A DNA stretch of 51,657 nt from assembly GCF_014647135.1 (NCBI RefSeq), contig NZ_BMOP01000027.1, positions 1 through 51,657 on the forward strand, written 5' to 3'. The stretch is from Shewanella xiamenensis. GTDB taxonomy: Bacteria; Pseudomonadota; Gammaproteobacteria; Enterobacterales; Shewanellaceae. Shown here in pieces: positions 34,896 to 44,590 of the stretch. Position 1 is the first letter of the stretch, and each line of letters starts with the position of its first letter. Under the pieces are notes generated by a model. That model saw only the letters and a list, made by a program, of their open reading frames with translations, was not told where the DNA came from and did no database searches. The position numbers and the translations under genes were made by a program.

Positions 34896-35132
34896 ATGAA
34901 ACAAGTCAAAGTATTAGGTAGTGGTTGCGCTAAATGTAGTAAAACCGCTGAAATGATTGCGGATATATCTGAAGAAATGGGTATAGATGTGATTGTGAAA
35001 AAGGATGCCGATCCGCAAACCCTATTGAAATTTAACGTAATGAAAACCCCAGCGGTTGTGATCGATGGTGAGTTAATCCACAGCGGCTCAGTACCGACCC
35101 GAGATGAAATTGAAGGATGGCTAAGGGAGTAA
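34896..35132 (+). CDS. small thioredoxin-fold redox protein
   Basis: A 78-aa protein of the TM0996/MTH895 thioredoxin-like family: the active site C11-A-K-C14 after a first beta-strand (MKQVKVLGSGCAKCSK), then VIVKKDADPQTLLKFNVMKT and the cis-Pro region TPAVVIDG. It is frequently next to DUF318 permeases, where it may handle thiol-bound metalloid or reduce a partner. It could also serve ArsC, but ArsC usually uses general thioredoxin. ATG 34896 has AAGGA at nine bases. Confidence 0.9.
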   Translation: MKQVKVLGSGCAKCSKTAEMIADISEEMGIDVIVKKDADPQTLLKFNVMKTPAVVIDGELIHSGSVPTRDEIEGWLRE

Positions 35133-35322
35133 ATTAGTAGCCATTATCATTGAGCAAGACTTGCTTTTGGCCTAGCAATAATCGTCGTTAACAAGATGCG
35201 CCATTGTCATCCAATAGGGTTGGCAATGGTGATGTTATCGATTAAGTAAAAAGTCCGCAATATTCATAACATATTAAAAATTAACAATATAAAATTTTAA
35301 ATCAACATATTGGAATATCAGC
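35133..35322. other. 190-bp gap inside the ars region
   Basis: No gene. It contains a nested inverted repeat (CCATTG 35201-35206 with CAATGG 35224-35229, and CCAA/TTGG inside) and a long AT-rich stretch before the GAPDH start. It may separate two transcripts: the arsR-redoxin group and the GAPDH-arsJ group. Confidence 0.5.
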
Positions 35323-36336
35323 ATGGCAATCAAAATTGGCATTAATGGCTTCGGACGTATGGGGCGTTTAGCCCTGCGTGCAGCATGGGAATGGGATGAG
35401 GTGGAGTTTGTGCAGATTAACGATCCCGCGGGGGATGCGGCCACCTTAGCCCATTTGCTTGAGTTTGATTCTGTCCATGGCCGCTGGTGTTATCCCGTGA
35501 CGGCGAATAATGATCAGATCCACATTCAAGATAAAAGCATTCGCACCACACGTAATAAAGCCATCGCCGAGACCGATTGGTCTGGATGCGATGTAGTGAT
35601 TGAAGCCTCTGGGGTGATGAAAACCAAAGCCTTATTACAAGCCTATTTAGATCAAGGTGTTAAACGGGTTGTAGTCACTGCGCCAGTCAAAGAGGAAGGA
35701 GTGTTAAATGTGGTGATGGGTGTGAATCACCAGTTGTACGATCCGGCTATTCATCCGATTGTGACCGCGGCTTCCTGTACCACCAATTGCCTTGCGCCTG
35801 TGGTTAAAGTGATCCACGAGCAGATCGGCATCAAACACGGTTCTATGACTACGATCCACGATATTACTAACACTCAAACCATTCTCGATGCGCCACATAA
35901 AGATTTACGTCGCGCCCGCGCCTGTGGTTTGAGTTTAATCCCAACCACTACTGGCAGCGCGACGGCGATTACCCATATTTTCCCCGAGCTTAAGGGCAAG
36001 CTTAATGGCCACGCCGTGCGGGTGCCGCTTGCCAATGCCTCTCTAACCGATTGTGTATTTGAGCTTGAACGCAGCGTGACCGAAGAAGAAGTGAATGCGC
36101 TGCTACAAACCGCCGCTGAGGGGGAGCTTAAGGGGATTTTAGGTTACGAGGAACGGCCGCTGGTGTCGGTGGATTACAAAACCGATCCCCGTTCGAGCAT
36201 TGTCGATGCGCTCTCGACCATGGTGGTGAATGGTACTCAGCTAAAGCTCTACGTGTGGTACGACAATGAATGGGGATATGCCAACCGTACGGCAGAGCTC
36301 GCCCGTTTAGTCGGCCAGCTTGATGTGCCACGTTAG
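35323..36336 (+). CDS. GAPDH of the ArsJ arsenate-resistance pathway
   Basis: A 337-aa glyceraldehyde-3-phosphate dehydrogenase with catalytic Cys152 (S-C-T-T-N) and His179 (MTTIHDIT), an N-terminal dinucleotide-binding domain (GINGFGRMGRLALR) and the family end YDNEWGYANRTAEL. ArsJ-linked GAPDH makes 1-arseno-3-phosphoglycerate from glyceraldehyde-3-phosphate and arsenate, which is exported before it decays. The next gene, arsJ, is nine bases downstream, so this is almost surely the dedicated copy rather than the glycolytic one. Confidence 0.93.
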   Translation: MAIKIGINGFGRMGRLALRAAWEWDEVEFVQINDPAGDAATLAHLLEFDSVHGRWCYPVTANNDQIHIQDKSIRTTRNKAIAETDWSGCDVVIEASGVMKTKALLQAYLDQGVKRVVVTAPVKEEGVLNVVMGVNHQLYDPAIHPIVTAASCTTNCLAPVVKVIHEQIGIKHGSMTTIHDITNTQTILDAPHKDLRRARACGLSLIPTTTGSATAITHIFPELKGKLNGHAVRVPLANASLTDCVFELERSVTEEEVNALLQTAAEGELKGILGYEERPLVSVDYKTDPRSSIVDALSTMVVNGTQLKLYVWYDNEWGYANRTAELARLVGQLDVPR

Positions 36337-36345
36337 GAGAGCATA

Positions 36346-37614
36346 GTGCCTGCTGCCAAGCTATTTGAACAACTGATGCAATTGTCCGCCGCCGTGCGGC
36401 AATATTTGCTGATCACCTTCAATTATTGGAGTTTTACCTTAACCGACGGCGCGCTGCGGATGTTGGTGGTGCTGCATTTTCACGATCTCGGTTATACGCC
36501 ATTCGCGATTGCGATGTTGTTCTTGTTCTATGAGATTTTTGGCGTTGTAACCAATCTGGTGGGCGGCTATCTCGGTGCGCGTTTAGGGTTAAATCGCACC
36601 ATGAATCTGGGTCTTGGTATGCAGGTGTTGGCATTAGGAATGTTATTAGTGCCAGCGGCGAGTTTACCGCTGTGGCTCGCCGGCGTGCCTTGGGTGATGG
36701 CGGCGCAGGCGTTATCTGGAGTTGCTAAAGATCTCAATAAGATGAGTGCTAAAAGCGCGATCAAACTGCTAGTACCAAAAGGCGAGCAGGGCAAGCTTTA
36801 TAAGTGGGTTGCCTTGTTAACGGGTTCTAAAAATGCCCTCAAGGGCGCGGGATTTTTCCTCGGTGGTGTTTTGCTTGCCTTACTTGGATTTGAGCTGGCG
36901 ATCGCCACTATGGCGAGTATGCTCGGACTCGTATGGCTACTTAGCTTAGTGATGCTGAAGAAGGATTTAGGTAAAGCCAAGAATAAGCCTAAATTTACGG
37001 AGATTTTCTCTAAGAGTCGCAGTGTGAACATTCTCTCGGCGGCACGATTATTCCTGTTTGCCGCCAGGGATGTGTGGTTTGTGGTGGCGCTGCCTGTGTA
37101 TCTAGCGAGTAAATTTGGCTGGGATCATTGGGCGGTGGGCGGCTTTTTAGCTGTGTGGGTTATCGGCTACGGTATAGTACAAACCTTGGCGCCTAAGATC
37201 ACTGGCAATCACCAACACCAAAGCTTAGCCGTCGGTGCAGTACCCGATGGTCGCAGCGCGTTAATTTGGGCCAGTATCTTGGCCTTTATCCCAGCATTGA
37301 TTGCCAGCGCGATACAGTTCAGTTTTTACCCTGAAGCCAGTTTGTTGCTGGGCTTAATGCTATTTGGTGCACTGTTTGCGGTGAACTCGTCGCTGCACAG
37401 TTATTTGATTGTGAGTTATGCCAGCGAAGAGGCGGTATCCCTCGATGTTGGATTTTATTATATGGCCAACGCTATGGGGCGTTTGGTGGGAACCGTGCTT
37501 TCTGGCTGGGTGTATCAGAGTCATGGGCTGGTGGCCTGCTTATGGATGTCGACAGCCTTTATCGCGACTACGGCCTTGATTTCTATTAAGTTGCCTCGAC
37601 AATCGAAGGAATAA
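36346..37614 (+). CDS. arsJ: 1-arseno-3-phosphoglycerate exporter
   Basis: A 422-aa MFS protein with about 12 membrane segments. It opens with YLLITFNYWSFTLTDGALRM, the characteristic ArsJ N-terminus, and contains GVAKDLNKMSAKSAIKLL after segment 4. The start is GTG 36346 with AGGAGA six bases ahead, tightly coupled to the GAPDH gene. Exporting the unstable product drives net arsenate removal without prior reduction, complementing the ArsC/ACR3 route in the same cluster. Confidence 0.94.
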   Translation: MPAAKLFEQLMQLSAAVRQYLLITFNYWSFTLTDGALRMLVVLHFHDLGYTPFAIAMLFLFYEIFGVVTNLVGGYLGARLGLNRTMNLGLGMQVLALGMLLVPAASLPLWLAGVPWVMAAQALSGVAKDLNKMSAKSAIKLLVPKGEQGKLYKWVALLTGSKNALKGAGFFLGGVLLALLGFELAIATMASMLGLVWLLSLVMLKKDLGKAKNKPKFTEIFSKSRSVNILSAARLFLFAARDVWFVVALPVYLASKFGWDHWAVGGFLAVWVIGYGIVQTLAPKITGNHQHQSLAVGAVPDGRSALIWASILAFIPALIASAIQFSFYPEASLLLGLMLFGALFAVNSSLHSYLIVSYASEEAVSLDVGFYYMANAMGRLVGTVLSGWVYQSHGLVACLWMSTAFIATTALISIKLPRQSKE

Positions 37615-37618
37615 CAAG

Positions 37619-38488
37619 ATGTTAATCTGGCGAAAGCACTTCAAGGGGAAGAGTTCGATTGGCTTAGCCTGTATTGTTTCACTACTTGCAGCCTTTGTTG
37701 CGCCACTCTGTGCATCGGTTTCCCCAACGTTAAGTCCCAAAGAGGCCGACATGCCCAATCTCGCTTCAACATCCATTCGAGATTGGAAAAATCCAGCCTA
37801 CATCAACCAAGCTTTCGATGAGATAGCCCTTAAAAATGAATACGATAAAGATAAGCACCGAGTACGAAAATGGCAAAAACCCGTGCGCGTCTTTGTTGAG
37901 CACCAAGTTGGCGACAATGCACTGCATGCGCAATTGGTGCAGATGCATCTAAGTCATCTTGCGCAAATCACGGGTCACAGTATTTTGCAGGTAGATAAGC
38001 TCGAAGAGGCTAATTTACATTTAGTCTTTACCCGCCAATCCCAATGGGCCGATGAGGTGATGCGCCTCATGGGCGCGAGTGCAGCCAGTAATATTCATGG
38101 CTCTGTTTGTATGGGCAAATTTGCCCTCAACTCTCAGAATGAGATTGAGCGCGCCTGGGTAATTATTCCCGTGGATCAGGCAAAAATGCATGGTAAGTTA
38201 GTGGCTTGTATCGTCGAAGAAATCACTCAAGTACTTGGGCTACCCAATGATTCTGAAAAAGTATTTCCGTCCATCTTTAACGATAAAACCCCGCAGGACT
38301 TACTCACTGGGCTCGATTATATTTTGCTGAAATTACTCTACAGTCGCCAGATTAACGCGGGGATGACGGCAAAAGAAGTGCAACCCATCATTCAAGATCA
38401 ACTCGCTCAATGGCAGCGTGATGGCACCTTAATCAATGCCGATAAAACCGTGCGCCAAGGTGAGTTGTACCCGCTATTAGGTTATTGA
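37619..38488 (+). CDS. exported DUF2927 protein
   Basis: A 289-aa protein with a hydrophobic N-terminal segment (SIGLACIVSLLAAFVAPLCA), probably a signal or anchor. The rest (about 65-285) has the DUF2927 pattern: KWQKPVRVFVEHQVG, the Cys in HGSVCMGKFAL, and the conserved late segment VACIVEEITQVLGLPND, whose E-E-x-x-x-x-x-G core recalls metallopeptidase-like helices although no HExxH is present. It starts four bases after arsJ stops, so it is cotranscribed, but its link to arsenic is not known. Confidence 0.8.
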   Translation: MLIWRKHFKGKSSIGLACIVSLLAAFVAPLCASVSPTLSPKEADMPNLASTSIRDWKNPAYINQAFDEIALKNEYDKDKHRVRKWQKPVRVFVEHQVGDNALHAQLVQMHLSHLAQITGHSILQVDKLEEANLHLVFTRQSQWADEVMRLMGASAASNIHGSVCMGKFALNSQNEIERAWVIIPVDQAKMHGKLVACIVEEITQVLGLPNDSEKVFPSIFNDKTPQDLLTGLDYILLKLLYSRQINAGMTAKEVQPIIQDQLAQWQRDGTLINADKTVRQGELYPLLGY

Positions 38489-38605
38489 TGCTTGAGTGTT
38501 ACGGCAAAAGTTGACATTGCTCGCATGCGACTAATTATTGCTTTTTGTTTTAGGAATAAGGGCATAGTCTAGCTTTATACGAGGTAATCACGTTGGAGGC
38601 ACACC

Positions 38606-40048
38606 ATGCGGATGACACTGCAGTTTTTAGGGGCGACAGAGGAAGTGACCGGCTCATGCCATTTGCTCTCGGTCGATCATGAACACTTATTACTCGATTG
38701 TGGTTTAATCCAAGGTGGTAAAGCGGATGAATTGCGTAACCATGAGCCCTTCACCTTCGATCCTGAGTCTATTTCCGCAGTTGTACTCAGCCATGCCCAT
38801 ATCGACCATTCAGGGCGTTTACCACTCTTAGTCAAAGCGGGTTTTGATGGGCCAATCTATACCCATAAAGCCACAGCAGATCTGTGCGCGATCATGCTTA
38901 AAGATGCGGCAATGCTGCAGGTGCGCGACACTGAAAGAACCAATAAAAAGCGTGCTAAACATGATCTTGACCCCCTAGAGCCACTATTCACCGTCGAAGA
39001 TGCCGAACAGGCCATTAGTCAATTTGTGTCGCTGGAATACGGCCAAGTGACTCAGGTTATTCCCCATGTGGATATTTGCCTCTCAGATGCGGGGCATATT
39101 TTAGGTTCTGCCTTAGTCGAGTTATGGTTAGGCGAAGGTAAGTCCCAGAAGAAAATCGTCTTTAGTGGTGATCTTGGCCGGGCGGGTATGCCGATATTAC
39201 GTAATCCCACCTTAGTCGACACCGCAGATTTAGTGTTAATGGAAAGCACCTACGGCGATCGTTTCCACCGAAGCTGGACTGATACTCTGGCCGAATTAAA
39301 GGCGATTTTTGCTAAGGCAGTCACCGAGAGCCGCGGTAATATTCTTTTGCCAGCCTTCTCAGTAGGGCGAGCGCAGGAGCTTTTATATCTATTTCATTTA
39401 TATGCTAAAGATTGGGATTTATCTCGCTGGAAAGTCTGCCTCGATAGTCCAATGGCGATTGAGGCAACACGGGTATATGTTAATAACTATCCGTTAATGG
39501 ATGATGATTTTAAGCGTTTTACTCGCCAGCATCCGGGGCAACATCCCTTATTATCGAATGTCGAATTTATTCAAACTACTGAAGAGTCTATCGCATTAAA
39601 CGATGTGCATCAGGGCTTGATCATTATTGCGGGTAGCGGCATGTGTAATGGTGGCCGTATCCGTAGTCATTTGGAACATAATCTGTGGCGGCCAGAATGT
39701 GATGTGATTATCTGTGGTTTCCAAGCGCTTGGCACGCCTGGACGAGCCTTGGTCGATGGCGCTGAGGAGCTCACTATCCATGGTAATAGCGTCAAAGTTG
39801 CCGCCAAGTTACATACCGTCGGAGGCTTATCGGCCCATGCGGATCAGGCAGAGTTGCTACGTTGGTATCGGCACTTTGAAGATCAACCACCTTTAGTGCT
39901 AGTGCATGGCGAGGCCCAAGCACAACAGGGATTAGTGACCGTCATGAATCAAGATCCGAAAACTAAACCTAAGGCACTGGCTATTGCCACCCGTGGCGAT
40001 AAGTTGGATTTGAACGCCTTACCCAAACTGATGTGGATAACAACTTAA
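38606..40048 (+). CDS. MBL-fold / beta-CASP RNA-processing-type hydrolase
   Basis: A 480-aa metallo-beta-lactamase-fold protein with the Zn motif H63-A-H65-I-D67-H68 and later GDLGR, then a beta-CASP insert (from about 185) and a C-terminal GGLSAHADQAEL carrying the last His. This matches the CPSF/YSH1-like nucleases that process or degrade RNA. Many bacterial members of this YmdB-like group remain untested. ATG 38606 with TTGGAGG ahead. A strong hairpin (40056-40080) lies beyond its stop. Confidence 0.9.
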   Translation: MRMTLQFLGATEEVTGSCHLLSVDHEHLLLDCGLIQGGKADELRNHEPFTFDPESISAVVLSHAHIDHSGRLPLLVKAGFDGPIYTHKATADLCAIMLKDAAMLQVRDTERTNKKRAKHDLDPLEPLFTVEDAEQAISQFVSLEYGQVTQVIPHVDICLSDAGHILGSALVELWLGEGKSQKKIVFSGDLGRAGMPILRNPTLVDTADLVLMESTYGDRFHRSWTDTLAELKAIFAKAVTESRGNILLPAFSVGRAQELLYLFHLYAKDWDLSRWKVCLDSPMAIEATRVYVNNYPLMDDDFKRFTRQHPGQHPLLSNVEFIQTTEESIALNDVHQGLIIIAGSGMCNGGRIRSHLEHNLWRPECDVIICGFQALGTPGRALVDGAEELTIHGNSVKVAAKLHTVGGLSAHADQAELLRWYRHFEDQPPLVLVHGEAQAQQGLVTVMNQDPKTKPKALAIATRGDKLDLNALPKLMWITT

Positions 40049-40055
40049 GCGATAG

Positions 40056-40080
40056 GCCACAGCCCGAAGAGGGCTGTGGC
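40056..40080. terminator. perfect hairpin between convergent genes
   Basis: GCCACAGCCC (40056-40065) pairs with GGGCTGTGGC (40071-40080), loop GAAGA. No T-run on either strand, but the stem is very stable and lies between the 3' ends of convergent genes. Confidence 0.6.
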
Positions 40081-40092
40081 AAAATGACTTGA

Positions 40093-41448
40093 TTAGTCCG
40101 AGTTATTATCAAACTCTGTATCGTCGAATAACTCTAAGCTTGGATCGATACTAGGCACATCTTTAAATAGGCGAGTGAAGTGACGTTGCACCCCTTTCAA
40201 ATCGATACCTGCCAATCCTGAGGCGAAACCAAACCAAGCATACAAGCCGCTAAAGTTGTCGAACATGGGCGGTAAATATTTTGGTGGCGTAATGATGCCT
40301 TCTTGGCAGGCTTGATAGAGAACGGGAATATCCTCAATGGCGAGTTTGCCCAAAAACAGCATAGGGATAAGTTCGGGTAAACCCGATGTGATGGCGCTGC
40401 GGATAAAGTTGATGTTCTCAACATAACCACGCACATAGGAAATATCTTTGGTAAAAAAGCTGCCGCCTTCGACCATACCGCCACGAAACACCCTTTGTGT
40501 GACTCGATAACTATCCTTAGCGCTAAGATTTAACTCTCTAAAATAGTTAAATACTTCAATAAAGTTGGCCCCATTTTCCGCCATATCTACCGCTGCGACA
40601 CGGTCACTAATACGGCGGGCACGGCCTGGGTTTGAGCTTAGGGTGAGCATTTCGAGTAATACAGCAAGCCCTTCTTGGGTGGCAGCTACGCGGGGAGAGC
40701 CGACGCTGAGCCAAGTAGCATGGGGTTGAGCCCGACCATTCAGGGTGGTGCCCACATGCACCCAACCTTCATGAACTTCGTACACATTGAGATCTGACTC
40801 GCTGAACATGGCCTTACTATTGAGTTTGACCGTATCGCCCCCCACTGCGGCGTCAGACACAATCCCGTCACTCAAACGCACCCGCATGTCATCGCTATGG
40901 AAGTATTTTTCCAATCGCTGGCTCAGCACATTCACGGCTTCGGGGGCACTGATGATTTTAGGGTGATGCTTATTCATATGCCGCGCAGCGGGCAATGAGA
41001 AGATATAACTGAGTTTATCGCCCAATTGGCGCAGAGTGTGGCGATCGCCATGTAATCTGTGGCTGGCGCTGCCGTAGAGTTCTTGGCTAAGCTGACCAAA
41101 GACAGGGGTCCCTCGATGACCCAGCATATCGACCACCAAACGATACTGGTCTACGTTAGCGACTAATATCTTGCCCAGCTTGTCTTTTTTGCCTAAACGT
41201 CGATGAATGTCTTGTTTGAGAGAAAGTAATTCAGCCTGTGTTTTTACGGGATCGAAGGGCAGAGCAATTTTTTGATAAAAATCCTGTGTAATTGCTGGCA
41301 GAACCGTGCCTTTACTAGAAAGAAAACGCTCCTCCATTTCCCGCGGCCATTTGATGGCATCTAAAATCTTGATCGGGGTTTGAATGCGGATCAGCTCATC
41401 GGAAAAGCGACGTAAATCTTCTTGGTACTGGGCTAATGACTCTGACAT
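40093..41448 (-). CDS. QEGLA-motif protein (DUF1704 family)
   Basis: A 451-aa protein of the family named flavohemoglobin-expression-modulating QEGLA-motif protein. The motif is at Q258-EGLA262 (TQEGLAVLLEML). A possible metal-binding helix H226-EGWV-H231 precedes it and VGTTLNG follows, so it may be a zinc peptidase relative (DUF1704). No signal peptide or membrane segment is seen. It is alone on the minus strand, convergent with the beta-CASP gene. Its link to flavohemoglobin expression is a family label and is not shown here. Confidence 0.88.
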   Translation of the reverse strand: MSESLAQYQEDLRRFSDELIRIQTPIKILDAIKWPREMEERFLSSKGTVLPAITQDFYQKIALPFDPVKTQAELLSLKQDIHRRLGKKDKLGKILVANVDQYRLVVDMLGHRGTPVFGQLSQELYGSASHRLHGDRHTLRQLGDKLSYIFSLPAARHMNKHHPKIISAPEAVNVLSQRLEKYFHSDDMRVRLSDGIVSDAAVGGDTVKLNSKAMFSESDLNVYEVHEGWVHVGTTLNGRAQPHATWLSVGSPRVAATQEGLAVLLEMLTLSSNPGRARRISDRVAAVDMAENGANFIEVFNYFRELNLSAKDSYRVTQRVFRGGMVEGGSFFTKDISYVRGYVENINFIRSAITSGLPELIPMLFLGKLAIEDIPVLYQACQEGIITPPKYLPPMFDNFSGLYAWFGFASGLAGIDLKGVQRHFTRLFKDVPSIDPSLELFDDTEFDNNSD

Positions 41449-41950
41449 TCCCGAAATCCTGTTGCTACTTAGGCGCTAAAATTAGTTCAATCATAGCGGT
41501 AAAGTCGTTGTTTTTATAGGTTTCTTACCCAGAACAATTAAATCTTGTCGATTAAGTATCTTATCTGCTATCGATTTAGTGAATCATTTTGGTGCAATAT
41601 GAATTGTTTTAGCCTGAAAATGGCGAAGATTTTTTATGCAAGTAACTGTTAAATATTGTGTTATCCCAATGAGATTAAGACTAATTAGCTTATGCTAAAA
41701 GGTTATAAAGTCTGTGTGAGATGATTATGGCTGCACTGTGCTATTTGAGAAACGATGCAGCAGTGCATGCGTTGGTGGTGCCGATTTAACGGTAGCTGAT
41801 AAAACTAGGCTGACACAGGTTTATAAAATGAGGAAAAGTCGGCTTGGTAAATCAGTGTTAACGTTTGCACCCAGCCCCAAGGAGCTGGGTGAAGGTTTGG
41901 ATAACAGTCGTGAACTTAAACGACCATAATGCCTTATGGGAGTAGGAAGT
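41449..41950. other. 502-bp gap without a convincing gene
   Basis: Small open frames at 41727-41789 (ATG start, about 20 aa) and 41738-41929 (GTG start, 63 aa) overlap in different frames and have no clear family or strong ribosome site. A hairpin CACCCAGC/GCTGGGTG (41868-41891, loop of 8) lacks a T-run, and a TGCACTG/CAGTGCA dyad lies at 41732-41767. A small RNA is possible, but nothing proves it. Confidence 0.5.
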
Positions 41951-42127
41951 TTAGAAAAAGTCATCATCTCCTAATGCGCGTCGTAATTCGGCACGTTCGA
42001 GATAATCTTCTAAGCGTTTCTTGATTTCACGCTTATGCTGCATTGCCTCTGCTGCTTTGCTATTTCTAGGGGTGGTCATTGCCTCAATTTCAGTATCGTT
42101 GGGCACGACTTCAGTAATATGAGCCAT
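41951..42127 (-). CDS. small PA3496-like protein
   Basis: A 58-aa, strongly charged protein (MAHITEVVPN start, RALGDDDFF end), mostly one helix with HKREIKKRLEDYLERAEL. Its layout resembles the small PA3496 family annotated as putative envelope-integrity proteins, with a basic helix and an Asp-rich C-terminus. GAGGAA precedes the ATG at 42127. It is monocistronic, and the molecular role is unknown. Confidence 0.75.
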   Translation of the reverse strand: MAHITEVVPNDTEIEAMTTPRNSKAAEAMQHKREIKKRLEDYLERAELRRALGDDDFF

Positions 42128-42436
42128 AACGAATTCCTCATGTTGTTCCTAACGCCTTTCTATCTAAAAAGAGTGTGGCAGAAAAGCAAAAAATTTTACT
42201 CATAAACGCAAATTTTTTTTCCCATACGACAGTGTGTTACTCCTATGGCATTACTGGATTTTTAGGGGAGTTAAGGCTATTTAAGTTTTTGCTGAATTTT
42301 GTGATTTAGCGCATAACACTTTCTTTTTATATTGATGTTAAGTCCTACTTAAATAGTCGGATAAACTTGAATTTGCATAAAAATCGAACAACACTTGGGG
42401 AAGACACTCAAATGTAACTTTGCTAGGGAAGCTAAT
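42128..42436. other. 309-bp promoter region ahead of the signalling operon
   Basis: No gene. Divergent promoters for the small charged protein and the histidine kinase must lie here. It is AT-rich; I see no recognisable operator. Confidence 0.5.
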
Positions 42437-44590
42437 ATGGACACGGACCGTTTTCCTGAATCTTTCGGCCCCCCAAAAAGTTTTTTCGTTAGTGTGATTC
42501 GTTCAAGTTGGCTGATGTTATTTGCCGCGCTGACTTTTATGGGTATTTCTTGGTTTGTTTTAGAGGAATATTTAAGAGATCGAGGCGAAGAGCGGTTTAA
42601 TAATAATGTGCAGGATTTGTCCGAAGCCGTTACCCGAAGAATGACGGCCTATGAGCAAGTTTTACGTGGTGGAGTAGGGCTTTTTTTGTCCTCCAACGGC
42701 GTCACCCGCAGTGAGTGGCATACCTATGTAACCAATGCTCGTTTATCTGATTATTACCCAGGAATTCAAGGTATTGGTTATGCTGAGTTAGTTACGCCTA
42801 CTATCTTGGATCAATTTACCCAGCAAGTCCGAGAGGAGGGATTTACTGATTTTCGCGTCACTCCCACAGGTAATAGAGAGCTTTACTGTGTTATCAAATA
42901 TTTAGAACCATTCGACTGGCGAAATCAACGGGCATTTGGTTTTGACATGTGTTCCGAATCAACTCGTCGCACTGCAATTCTAAACGCTATTGCTTCGGGA
43001 CAAGTTAAGGTGTCTGGCAAAGTTACCTTAGTGCAGGAAACACCCGATAATTCTCAGGCTGGTGTATTGATGTATGTTCCTTTTTATCATGGTCAACCCG
43101 TGACAGAAGCGGAGCGTATACAACAGGCTATAGGTGTTATTTTTGCACCTTTTCGAATGGATGATCTAATGCAAGGGATTATGGGAAAACGTTTTTCGGG
43201 CCTAAAACTCGCCATTTATGATGGTTCAGAGGCAAATCATGCCAGTTTAATGTTTAGTTCCCACAAAGCGCTTCCCTCTCCGAAGGATGTTTTTTATCAA
43301 TCAAAACTAGAAAACATGGAAGGGCAAGTTTGGCGAATAGATGTTTCTTCTGAGTCGCGCTTTATTTCAAGTGCTGAGCAAACGCAGAGTATATGGCTGC
43401 AAGTGATTGGTTGCGCTTTTATTCTTGCCTTATTTTACGCTGTTATCAGTATGGCTCGTAACCGTTACCAAGAGTCAATGTTAACCGCCGAATTAATTGC
43501 CAATGAAAAACGCTTTCGTCTAGTCATCGAGGCTTCTCCGAGTGCACTGTTTATGGTTGATAAAACAGGCGCGATTACCTTAGTCAATACCCATGCCGAA
43601 AGGCTTTTTGGTTATACGAGGGAGGAGTTACTTGGACGTTCAATTAATATGTTACTACCTGAATCGCTTAGGGAAATTCATAAAAAACATCTATCTCATT
43701 ACCTGCTTCATCCCATCGCGAAGAATATGTCGATGCGGGATGATCTGTTTGGTTGCTGCAAAGATGGTACACGTTTGGCGATCGAGGTCGGATTAACTCC
43801 TATTCACTTTAGTAATGGGATCTACATTTTAACGACGATCAATAATATTTCTGAACGTAAGCGGATTGAAGCGCAGCGTATCGAGCATACGGCAGAATTG
43901 GAGCGTATTAATCAAGAGCTAGATAGATTTGCCTATATTGCTTCCCATGACTTGAAGTCGCCCCTCAGAGGCATTGAGCAACTAACCCATTGGTTAAGTG
44001 AAGATCTTGCTGATAACACCAATGAAAATGTCCAAAAATACTTAGGCTTAATTCAGAATCGTATCCAGAGAATGGTGTTATTGCTCGACGGGTTGTTAAC
44101 GTTTTCACGCATTGGGCGTGTTGATATTGAAATGGTTGACACCGATTGTCGACAACTGGTCGAAGATATGTTCGCTTTGGTCGCTCCGCCTCAGGGATTT
44201 GAATTGGTCATCGAAGGTAATTTTCCACGATTTAAAACGGTTAAAACGCTCTTAGAACTAGTCGTTCGGAATTTAATTAGCAATGCCATTAAACACCATG
44301 ATAGAGGTGGTGGTGTACTTAAGGTGCAATGTGAAACAAAAGGCCACTATTACTGGTTTAGCGTGATTGATGATGGACCTGGAATTTCTGCCCAGTTTCA
44401 CCACAAAGTATTTGAAATGTTTCAAACTCTTAGACCAAGAGACGAAGTCGAGGGAAGCGGTTTGGGATTGTCGCTTGTCAAAAAGACGGTTGAAAGTTTA
44501 GGAGGGGAAATTCTACTAGAATCAGCGGGGCGAGGTTGTTGCTTTAGGTTTAGCTGGCCGATGCACATAGTCAACAAGGAGGCGGTATGA
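42437..44590 (+). CDS. CHASE-PAS hybrid-sensor histidine kinase
   Basis: A 717-aa membrane kinase. TM1 is at about 22-42, and a periplasmic CHASE ligand-binding domain follows (about 70-270, with YYPGIQGIGYAELV and the RRTAILNAIASGQVKVSG region). TM2 is at about 319-340 (VIGCAFILALFYAVISMA). A cytoplasmic PAS domain (about 355-470) is followed by a His-kinase domain with His504 in ASHDLKSPLRG, N-box NAIKHHDRG, G-boxes DDGPGIS and GSGLGLS. The FAYIASHDLKSPLRG form is that of phytochrome-like kinases that partner Rcp1-type regulators, but here the sensor is CHASE. ATG 42437 has AGGGA upstream; a TTG at 42395 is rejected. Its stop overlaps the next gene (ATGA). Confidence 0.92.
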   Translation: MDTDRFPESFGPPKSFFVSVIRSSWLMLFAALTFMGISWFVLEEYLRDRGEERFNNNVQDLSEAVTRRMTAYEQVLRGGVGLFLSSNGVTRSEWHTYVTNARLSDYYPGIQGIGYAELVTPTILDQFTQQVREEGFTDFRVTPTGNRELYCVIKYLEPFDWRNQRAFGFDMCSESTRRTAILNAIASGQVKVSGKVTLVQETPDNSQAGVLMYVPFYHGQPVTEAERIQQAIGVIFAPFRMDDLMQGIMGKRFSGLKLAIYDGSEANHASLMFSSHKALPSPKDVFYQSKLENMEGQVWRIDVSSESRFISSAEQTQSIWLQVIGCAFILALFYAVISMARNRYQESMLTAELIANEKRFRLVIEASPSALFMVDKTGAITLVNTHAERLFGYTREELLGRSINMLLPESLREIHKKHLSHYLLHPIAKNMSMRDDLFGCCKDGTRLAIEVGLTPIHFSNGIYILTTINNISERKRIEAQRIEHTAELERINQELDRFAYIASHDLKSPLRGIEQLTHWLSEDLADNTNENVQKYLGLIQNRIQRMVLLLDGLLTFSRIGRVDIEMVDTDCRQLVEDMFALVAPPQGFELVIEGNFPRFKTVKTLLELVVRNLISNAIKHHDRGGGVLKVQCETKGHYYWFSVIDDGPGISAQFHHKVFEMFQTLRPRDEVEGSGLGLSLVKKTVESLGGEILLESAGRGCCFRFSWPMHIVNKEAV

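Noticed and set aside
41738..41929. 63-codon GTG frame
   Set aside because: Weak start, overlaps another small frame and a hairpin; no recognisable domain.
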